Assembly: GCA_050743625.1 (NCBI GenBank)
Contig: JBOGED010000518.1
Location: forward strand, 1 to 5,401
DNA from: JBOGED01 sp050743625
GTDB taxonomy: Bacteria; Actinomycetota; Nitriliruptoria; Euzebyales; Egibacteraceae
Direction: 5' to 3'
DNA: 5,401 bases
The notes below the pieces were generated by a model that was not told where the DNA came from, searched no databases, and saw only the letters and a list, made by a program, of their open reading frames with translations. Position 1 is the first letter of the stretch. Each line of letters opens with the position of its first letter. Below, in pieces: positions 1-4,065 of the stretch. The translations under genes and the position numbers were made by a program.

Positions 1-363
1 GATCCGTACGATGTGAGCGTCATAGGCTAAGAGAGTGGCTCCGTGGCGCAGGGCGACCGCGCTGATCACACAGTCGATCAACCCACGCGGCGTGACCCCT
101 GCCTTTCTGCACGCTCGATACACACGCACCGCGCCGTCGAAGTCAATGGCCGCCACCAGCGGCAATAGGGTGAATCGTGCGAGCAGCCGGCGGAGCTCAT
201 GTTCGCGCGAGTCGCTCCGAGCGCCTGAGAGCACTTCAGCGATCACAGGCTCCGTGACCGCAAGTGGGCCGCCGCGCTCGACCAAGCTGGTCAAGCGTGT
301 ATCGACGGGACTTCCCGTCGCCCGGTCGAATTCAACCCACGCCGATGTGTCGACTAGGATCAA
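1..363 (-). CDS. vapC: VapC-type PIN-domain ribonuclease toxin (C-terminus cut by window edge)
   Basis: This is the toxin of a type II toxin-antitoxin pair. PIN-domain VapC proteins are Mg-dependent RNases that cut tRNA or rRNA in the cytoplasm when not held by VapB. The visible 121 residues begin ILVDTSAWVEF, the classic PIN opening. The expected acidic residues are D5, E43 (in VTEPVIAEVLSGA), D97 (in PRGLIDCVISAVAL) and D115 (in LLAYDAHI), so the active site looks complete. Members usually run about 125-140 residues, so only some 5-20 are missing beyond position 1. The start is a TTG whose last two bases begin the vapB stop codon (TTGA overlap), which implies translational coupling behind the antitoxin. 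No alternative start matches the PIN N-terminus as well. The family call is firm; the RNA target cannot be read from sequence. Confidence 0.93.
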   Translation of the reverse strand, partial: MILVDTSAWVEFDRATGSPVDTRLTSLVERGGPLAVTEPVIAEVLSGARSDSREHELRRLLARFTLLPLVAAIDFDGAVRVYRACRKAGVTPRGLIDCVISAVALRHGATLLAYDAHIVRI

Positions 364-578
364 TCAGATCCCCATCCATCCCGCAGCTCATCGGGAGGGA
401 TCTCATCGATCGCGTGGGCTCCCCGCATTGCCAGCGCCTCCTCACGGGTCATCGGCTCACCCGCGAGCCGCCGCAGAGCCAACGCGACCGCCTCGGTCTT
501 CGTGCGCAGTCCATGCCGCTTCATGACGATCGAGACATCCTCGTCATCGATCTCGATATTCGTACGCGTCCGAGCCAT
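360..578 (-). CDS. vapB: VapB-type antitoxin (DUF2191-like ribbon-helix-helix)
   Basis: This 72-residue antitoxin precedes and overlaps vapC. Residues 1-40 (MARTRTNIEIDDEDVSIVMK, then RHGLRTKTEAVALALRRL) fit the DUF2191/VapB ribbon-helix-helix fold: a short beta strand, TNIEID, followed by two helices. The LRTKTEAV turn is typical of the family. The C-terminal 30 residues, with acidic IDEIPPDELRDGWGSD, would be the toxin-binding tail. VapB proteins neutralise VapC and, as a complex, usually repress their own promoter. The ATG is chosen because the family N-terminus begins there. The frame stays open far upstream, but that stretch is LuxR pseudogene and palindrome. No Shine-Dalgarno is visible, and a -10-like box sits so close that the mRNA may be leaderless. 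The gene looks intact. Confidence 0.92.
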   Translation of the reverse strand: MARTRTNIEIDDEDVSIVMKRHGLRTKTEAVALALRRLAGEPMTREEALAMRGAHAIDEIPPDELRDGWGSD

Positions 579-597
579 ACACCAAGGATACACCTTG
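577..597 (-). promoter_or_regulatory. Candidate vapB promoter and operator
   Basis: On the minus strand a TATCCT box (585-590) lies six bases before the vapB ATG. This fits an actinobacterial -10 element whose transcript would start at or near the start codon. Overlapping it are two copies of GGTGTAT spaced 11 bp apart (577-583 and 588-594, one helical turn) and the inverted repeat CAAGG-N5-CCTTG (583-597). A VapB/VapC complex could bind such repeats for autorepression. No convincing -35 box is seen. This is inferred from pattern and position only. Confidence 0.4.
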
Positions 598-615
598 CCG
601 GTTGTGAAACGCGCC

Positions 616-778
616 CGACGTGATGCTCGACGGTCTTGGAGATGAAGAGCTGGGCGCCGATCTCTCTTGTACGTCAAGCCGGCGAGGACGAAGGAGGCGA
701 CCTCGCGCTCGGACAGCAGCGTGTCCTCCGGCGGCTCCGCTTGGGGAGCGCTCGCGGCTTGGGCCGGCCGTGCGTTGG
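616..778 (-). pseudogene. Fragment of LuxR-family regulator, C-terminal HTH region
   Basis: This is a remnant of a LuxR-type DNA-binding domain. Read on the minus strand it gives AQAASAPQAEPPEDTLLSER, then EVASFVLAGLTYK. It aligns along its whole length with 4161-4331, inside the intact LuxR gene of this window. A hand alignment finds about 16 mismatches, roughly 90% identity. Three indels separate the copies: a 6-base loss (one RE of SEREREV), a 1-base insertion after the TYK codons that shifts the frame, and a 3-base loss in the ISSKTVEHH region. The last ~30 codons and all of the large N-terminal part are absent, so it cannot make a working regulator. It lies 37 bases upstream of vapB on the same strand and ends close to the palindrome. 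It is probably a remnant of a second, closely related regulator gene rather than a direct copy of the resident one. Confidence 0.85.
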
Positions 779-788
779 CGCGAACCGT

Positions 789-840
789 TCCCGGAACAGG
801 GATTTCGGGGTAAATACGCCCCGAAATCCCTGTTCGGGGA
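789..840. repeat. Near-perfect long palindrome (REP/MITE-like hairpin)
   Basis: Two 17-bp arms, GAACAGGGATTTCGGGG at 794-810 and its exact complement at 819-835, flank an 8-base loop (TAAATACG). After one G/G mismatch the stem continues for four more pairs (789-792 with 837-840). The AT-containing arms stand out from the GC-rich background. It sits between the LuxR fragment, which ends at about 778, and the dynamin remnant, which begins at about 853. That is exactly at the join of two gene remnants on opposite strands. Such perfect hairpins are typical of dispersed REP-like or miniature transposable elements; a bidirectional terminator is an alternative. No transposase or obvious target-site duplication is seen. 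Confidence 0.85.
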
Positions 841-852
841 CCGAAGAATGCG

Positions 853-1350
853 GCGCCGCTGGGTCGCGAGGAACGCGCGGGGCTGTGGGCCGACTCGGCT
901 GTTCGGCGTGCGCCTGTCGACGACGTTGATCCGCCAGTGCCTCGAAGGCGCGGAGCGCTGACCACCGAGCTGGTCCGCCGCAGCGGGCTGGAAGAGTTGC
1001 GCCACGTCCGGTCACCCAGTTCGCGCAACGCCGAGACCTGCTGAAACCCCGTTCCGCGCTGCTCGCGCTGGACGACCTGCCGCACCGGTGCCCGCGCCCG
1101 GGCACCAAGCCGATCGCCCGTGAGATCGAGCGGATCCTCGCAGCACGCACGAACTCGCCGAGCTACGCCTGCTCATACCCTCAAAACCGGCGCGGTAACG
1201 GGCGCCAGAAGGGCTCGCCGAAGCCGAGCGGCTCTCGGCGGGACGGGAGGCAGCCCAGCGAGCAGCCTCGGCCTGGACCCTGACGCTGGTATGTCGCGGA
1301 TGCGGGCGTGCGCGCGGGAGACGCTAGCCCGCTGGCAAAGCCTCTGGCGG
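853..1350 (+). pseudogene. Decayed C-terminal part of a dynamin-family GTPase (IniA/IniC-like)
   Basis: No frame is open here for long, but joining pieces from all three plus-strand frames gives a continuous protein-like text. The pieces are APLGREERAGLWAD (853-894), LFGVRLSTTLIRQCLEGAER (899-958), LTTELVRRSGLEELRHV (958-1010), TQFAQRRDLLKPRSALLALDD onward through PRPGTKPIAREIERILAA (1011-1146), HELAELRLL (1148-1174), LKTGAVTG (1180-1203), GLAEAERL (1211-1234), and LGGTGGSPASSLGLDPDA through RETLARWQSLW (1234-1350). From memory, this order and wording match the helical C-terminal region of actinobacterial dynamin-like GTPases related to IniA/IniC, which act in membrane remodelling under cell-wall stress. 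About seven frame changes and one in-frame stop mark it as dead. The GTPase domain is absent, and the remnant starts right after the palindrome. The coding character is clear; the family name rests on recalled similarity. Confidence 0.68.
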
Positions 1351-1440
1351 CAATACGAAGCCGGGGAAGATGCGGGACGTGGGCAGGGCCTCGCACCTGG
1401 TCGCATCAGTATCATGGCGTGGACTAGGCAGGTGATGCGG

Positions 1441-1757
1441 ATGTTGCTCGTTGTCCGTCCTGAGCCCGTACCGCTTGCCGCGGACGACGAAGGGGTCATT
1501 CGAGTCGGAGGATCACGAGTCACGCTGGACGCGGTGATCAGCACGTTTCGCACGGGCGCAACCGCAGAGGAGATCGCACAGCAGTATCTAACGCTGCCTT
1601 GGCCGACGTCTACTCAGTTCTCACCTATTACCTCAGGCATCGCAATGAGGTCGACGGTTACCTTCACGGCCGGCGAGCTCACGCCGGCCGAGTCCGTGCG
1701 CAGAACGAAGCGCGATTCGACCCCGCCGGCATCCGCGACCGCTTGCTCGCCCGCTGA
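1441..1757 (+). pseudogene. DUF433-family antitoxin, frameshifted
   Basis: The first part reads EGVIRVGGSRVTLDAVISTF, then RTGATAEEIAQQYLTL, which is the DUF433 opening with its small helix-turn-helix. At about 1595 the homology jumps one frame and continues ALADVYSVLTYYLRHRNEVD and so on to ARFDPAGIRDRLLAR and a TGA at 1755-1757. One missing base (for example a G in CTG-GCC) explains the break. Restoring it would give a full-length protein of about 105-110 residues. DUF433 proteins are usually antitoxins paired with a downstream DUF5615 PIN-like toxin, but nothing resembling that toxin follows. The start is uncertain: ATGs at 1414, 1435 and 1441 are all in frame, and 1441 gives the usual family length. 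The text after the break is well conserved, so the frameshift is recent or a sequencing error. The site is not a slippery sequence, so programmed shifting is unlikely. Confidence 0.85.
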
Positions 1758-1791
1758 AACCCTTGCCTTGTTCACCCATGGTGGGGGGCGT

Positions 1792-1822
1792 CGGCTGGGT
1801 CGTCATATAGACGACTGAGCCG
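1792..1822. terminator. Hairpin, 13-bp stem, first of a tandem pair
   Basis: CGGCTGGGTCGTC (1792-1804) pairs with GACGACTGAGCCG (1810-1822) around a 5-base ATATA loop, with one G/G mismatch and one G-U pair. It lies 35 bases after the stop of the DUF433 remnant. No T-run follows, as is common in high-GC actinobacteria. It may terminate transcripts from the DUF433 gene, or mark an inserted or rearranged segment. Confidence 0.45.
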
Positions 1823-1827
1823 ACACC

Positions 1828-1853
1828 CCGGCACTGGGGCGACGCAGTGCCGG
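1828..1853. terminator. Hairpin, perfect 9-bp stem, second of a tandem pair
   Basis: CCGGCACTG (1828-1836) pairs exactly with CAGTGCCGG (1845-1853) around an 8-base loop. It starts only five bases after the previous hairpin. It ends at the point where recognisable STAND-ATPase coding sequence begins (about 1857). It may be a terminator or the edge of the event that removed the front half of that gene. Confidence 0.45.
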
Positions 1854-1871
1854 CCTCGCGGTGAGGGGCAT

Positions 1872-3473
1872 GTGCTGATCACCAGCCGCAACCCCGCCTG
1901 GGGCGGCCGCCATGCCACGATCGACGTCGAGTGCCTAGATCAGGAAACGTCGGCGCGGTACCTGCTGGCGAGGGCTGTGGGTGACGCCGAGCCGGCGGAG
2001 GCTGAGCGGGCCGCCGCCGGCGCGCTGGCCGATGAGTTGGGAGGGTTGCCGTTGGCGTTGGCGCAGGCCGCCGCCTACATCGACGCCTATGGGGAGACCT
2101 TGGCCGGCTACCTGAGCCTGTTCCGAGCTGGGCGTGCTCGGCTGCTCGCCGATGCGCCTGGCCCGCTGGACTACCAGGGGACCGTCCACACCGCCGTCAG
2201 CCTTGCGGTAGGCCGTCTGGCCGACGAGCCTTCCGCGCTGGGACTGCTGGAGCTGCTGGCGTTCCTCGGCCCGGAGACGATCCCGCTCGAGCTGCTGCTC
2301 GGCGACACCGGCACGGTGGAGCTGCCGGTCGAGCTGGCCGGCCTGGCCGGCCCCGGCCGGGGTCATGAGCGGAACCGGTTGGGGATCGGGCCGCTGCGCG
2401 CGGTGTCGTTGGTCGAGCGGGGGCCGGCCGGGGTCAAGGTCCACCGACTGACCCAGACCGTCGTCCGCGACCAGCTCGACCCCGACCGGCGGGCAGCCCG
2501 GCTCGCCACCGCCGTCGCCCTCGTCGAACACGCCCTCGACCTGGATCCGGAGCATCCGGACAACTGGGCGGCGTTCGCGGCGCTGCTCCCCGCCGCCCGC
2601 GCCGCCGCCGACCACACCCGCATCCTCGACGCTGACAGGCCCGCCGGCCTGGTGCTGCTCCACCGCCTCGGCCGCTACCTATTCAACCGAGGCGACCTGG
2701 CCGGCGCCCGCGCTCTACAAGAGCAGGCCCTCGCCGTCCGCCGGGAGGTGCTGGGCGACCGCCACCCCGACACGCTGCGCTCGATCAACAACCTCGCCGC
2801 CACGCTCTACGAGCAGGGCGACCTGGCCGGCGCCCGCACCCTGCAAGAGCAGGCCCTCGCCGTCTGCCGGGAGGTGCTCGGCGACCGCCACCCCCACACG
2901 CTGACCTCGATCAACAACCTCGCCAACACGCTCCGGGCACAAGGTGACCTGGCCGGCGCCCGCACCCTGCACGAGGAGACGCTGGCCGTCCGCCGGGAGG
3001 TGCTCGGCGACCATCACCCCGACACGCTGAGCTCGATCAACAACCTCGCCGCCACGCTGCAGGCGCAGGGCGACCTAGCCAGCGCTTACGCCCTCGCCGA
3101 GGAGGCCGTCGCGGGGTCCCGCGAGGTGCTGGGCGACCGCCATCCCTTCACGCTTGAGTTGATCCACACCCTGGCGGAGACGCTGCGGGCACAAGGGGAC
3201 CTGGCCGGCGCCCGCGTCCTGCACGAAGAGGCCCTCGCCGGCCGCCGGGATGTGCTCGGCGTTCGCCACCCCGACACAGTGACCTCGGCGTGGGACCTGT
3301 ACCGCACGCTCGCCGACCTCGACCCCCCGGCGGCCATCACAGTGCTCGACCGTGATCTGCGCTGGCTGCTCGACGAGGACCCCGAGCGGCTAACCGCCGA
3401 CCAGGCCCGCATCCGCACCCAGGTCGCCGAGGCGGTCCGCACCGCCGGCTCCGGCGGAGCCGTCAGCTCGTGA
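1872..3473 (+). CDS. TPR protein, C-terminal part of a STAND (NB-ARC-like) ATPase, N-terminally truncated
   Basis: The 533-residue product starts inside an NB-ARC-type ATPase. Residues 1-11 (LITSRNPAWGG) are the strand normally found after Walker B, and residues 58-63 (GLPLAL) are the NB-ARC GLPL motif. A winged-helix segment ends in VKVHRLTQTVVRDQL (188-202). Five 42-residue TPRs run from residue 274 to 483 (GDLAGAR...REVLGDRHPDTL..INNLA), and a degenerate sixth caps the end. The P-loop and Walker B are missing, so it cannot hydrolyse ATP as such. Full-length relatives are signalling or scaffold STAND proteins, including those encoded with FxSxx-COOH peptides, and are roughly 250-400 residues longer. 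The frame is open back to 1758, but GTG 1872 is the first usable start. The codons before it (GEGH) still look like family sequence, so this GTG may be only an internal codon. A GAGGGG lies 3 bases before it, which is too close for a good ribosome site. A surviving TPR scaffold or a dead gene are both possible. Confidence 0.82.
   Translation: MLITSRNPAWGGRHATIDVECLDQETSARYLLARAVGDAEPAEAERAAAGALADELGGLPLALAQAAAYIDAYGETLAGYLSLFRAGRARLLADAPGPLDYQGTVHTAVSLAVGRLADEPSALGLLELLAFLGPETIPLELLLGDTGTVELPVELAGLAGPGRGHERNRLGIGPLRAVSLVERGPAGVKVHRLTQTVVRDQLDPDRRAARLATAVALVEHALDLDPEHPDNWAAFAALLPAARAAADHTRILDADRPAGLVLLHRLGRYLFNRGDLAGARALQEQALAVRREVLGDRHPDTLRSINNLAATLYEQGDLAGARTLQEQALAVCREVLGDRHPHTLTSINNLANTLRAQGDLAGARTLHEETLAVRREVLGDHHPDTLSSINNLAATLQAQGDLASAYALAEEAVAGSREVLGDRHPFTLELIHTLAETLRAQGDLAGARVLHEEALAGRRDVLGVRHPDTVTSAWDLYRTLADLDPPAAITVLDRDLRWLLDEDPERLTADQARIRTQVAEAVRTAGSGGAVSS
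2691..3320 (+). repeat. Five 126-bp tandem repeats encoding TPR units
   Basis: Five in-frame units begin at 2691, 2817, 2943, 3069 and 3195, each exactly 126 bp (42 codons). The unit consensus is GDLAGARTLxEEALAVRREV, then LGDRHPDTLxSINNLAxTLxAQ. Units 1-3 are almost identical in DNA as well as protein, while units 4 and 5 have drifted (for example GDLASAYALAEEAVAGS in unit 4). This gradient suggests recent duplication of the first three. The repeats form the TPR superhelix of the host protein. The type resembles kinesin-light-chain-like TPR_10/TPR_12 units, which present a groove for peptide or protein partners. Confidence 0.93.
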
Positions 3474-3480
3474 CGAAGGG

Positions 3481-3500
3481 GGCCAGCGGCGGCGCTGGCC
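3481..3500 (+). terminator. Hairpin after the TPR gene
   Basis: GGCCAGCG (3481-3488) pairs perfectly with CGCTGGCC (3493-3500) around a GCGG loop, starting seven bases after the TGA of the TPR gene. There is no T-run. Position and stem strength fit the T-less terminators common in actinobacteria. It may also stop transcripts coming the other way from the antitoxin gene. Confidence 0.55.
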
Positions 3501-3639
3501 TGGAGCGCTCAGGGGTCGGTTGAAGATCTGGTGTGTGCCGATACGACGCCAGACCACGTGGACCTCGCCCGGCACCCTGCTCTGGCCCGTACTGCCACGT
3601 GGCGCGACCCGCACGCGCGACGCAGGTCGTACGTGGGGG
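3501..3639. other. Gap between convergent genes; no toxin gene recognised
   Basis: A toxin partner for the upstream minus-strand AbrB/MazE-type antitoxin would be expected here, and none is recognisable. A minus-strand frame starts with ATG at 3644-3646, overlapping the antitoxin stop (ATGCCTGA). It reads through VPGEVHVVWRRIGTHQIFNR before running into the antisense of the TPR gene. The short VHVVWRRIGTH stretch looks protein-like and could be a toxin remnant, but I cannot place it in a family. Nothing else is seen here. Confidence 0.4.
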
Positions 3640-3960
3640 TCAGGCATTCCTGAGCGCCGCGAGAAACTCTTCTTCGCTGTGGTGGACGGCGCCGCCGCTG
3701 GTGAGGATCTCCTCGTCGGCCTCGCGCTCCTTGGCTTGCCATTCGGGGGTCCAGAACCACGCTTGGTCACGCCGGATGAGCGCGGCTGGAGTCAGCACGA
3801 TTCGCCCGTCCTCAACCGTGACCAGCAGGTTGTCTCCCTCGTGCAGGTCGAGTTGTTCCCGGACCTGCTGGGGGATGGTCACCACGCCTTTACGGCGCAG
3901 AGGGGCAGACAGTAACGAACGGAGTTTGCCACTCGTTGCTTCGCTGGTCTCAGCGGACAT
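3640..3960 (-). CDS. AbrB/MazE/SpoVT-type DNA-binding antitoxin
   Basis: This 106-residue protein carries a SpoVT-AbrB swapped-hairpin domain at residues 18-60: LRRKGVVTIPQQVREQLDLH, then EGDNLLVTVEDGRIVLTP. The RRKGxVTIP start, the GD turn and the final strand are all present. The C-terminal tail (AWFWTPEWQAKEREADEEIL) is acidic and rich in aromatic residues, as in antitoxins that bind a PIN or MazF-like toxin through a flexible tail. The frame continues upstream to an ATG at 4005, but the ATG at 3960 is chosen because AGGAG lies five bases before it and family members start near here. It follows the LuxR gene on the same strand, but a strong hairpin separates them, so it probably has its own promoter. 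No intact toxin gene is adjacent. It may be an orphan antitoxin kept for regulation or protection, or a solitary transcription factor. Confidence 0.87.
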   Translation of the reverse strand: MSAETSEATSGKLRSLLSAPLRRKGVVTIPQQVREQLDLHEGDNLLVTVEDGRIVLTPAALIRRDQAWFWTPEWQAKEREADEEILTSGGAVHHSEEEFLAALRNA

Positions 3961-3965
3961 AGTCG

Positions 3966-3982
3966 CTCCTGTCACGGGACAG
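3966..3982 (-). promoter_or_regulatory. Ribosome binding site with overlapping small palindrome
   Basis: AGGAG (3966-3970, minus strand) sits five bases before the ATG at 3960 and decides the start of the AbrB/MazE-type gene. It touches a short inverted repeat, CTGTC-N4-GACAG (3969-3982). AbrB/MazE antitoxins often bind palindromes at their own promoters, so this could be an autoregulatory site. The RBS is clear; the operator role is a guess. Confidence 0.55.
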
Positions 3983-4010
3983 CAAGTCCGTCTCGCCCAC
4001 GCCACGTGTT

Positions 4011-4053
4011 GTGTGTCGGCTCAGGTCCGGATTCCGGACCTCGGTCGACACAC
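4011..4053 (-). terminator. Strong 20-bp-stem hairpin after the LuxR gene
   Basis: Positions 4011-4030 pair with 4034-4053 around a 3-base loop. There are 17 Watson-Crick pairs, two G-U pairs and one C/C mismatch; the outer GTGTGTCG/CGACACAC and inner AGGTCCGG/CCGGACCT blocks are perfect. It begins 12 bases past the LuxR stop codon on the minus strand. It lacks a T-run but is the most stable hairpin after any gene here, and it is the likely end of the LuxR transcript. Confidence 0.7.
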
Positions 4054-4065
4054 CCAGCGCAACGG

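Noticed and set aside
579..1085. Upstream in-frame extension of vapB giving a protein of about 240 residues
   Set aside because: The extra part reads through the LuxR pseudogene and the palindrome in unrelated frames, and the VapB family starts at the ATG at 578.
853..1350. Programmed recoding or a split small-gene cluster instead of a pseudogene
   Set aside because: About seven frame switches in under 500 bases, plus a missing N-terminal domain, fit only decay.
1585..1605. Programmed ribosomal frameshift in the DUF433 gene
   Set aside because: The ACGCTGCCTTGG context is not a slippery heptamer and no stimulatory structure is seen at the right distance. A one-base loss is simpler.
1935..2663. 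Long minus-strand open frame opposite the STAND/TPR gene
   Set aside because: Its composition is that of an antisense shadow, and the plus strand has the GLPL motif and TPR repeats.
2691..3320. CRISPR-like or noncoding tandem array
   Set aside because: The period is exactly 126 bp, with no spacers and a conserved reading frame that encodes TPR units.
3390..3646. Minus-strand frame starting at the ATGCCTGA overlap, as a full toxin gene
   Set aside because: Half of it is antisense to the end of the TPR gene and it shows no toxin active-site motifs. It is kept only as a possible stub.
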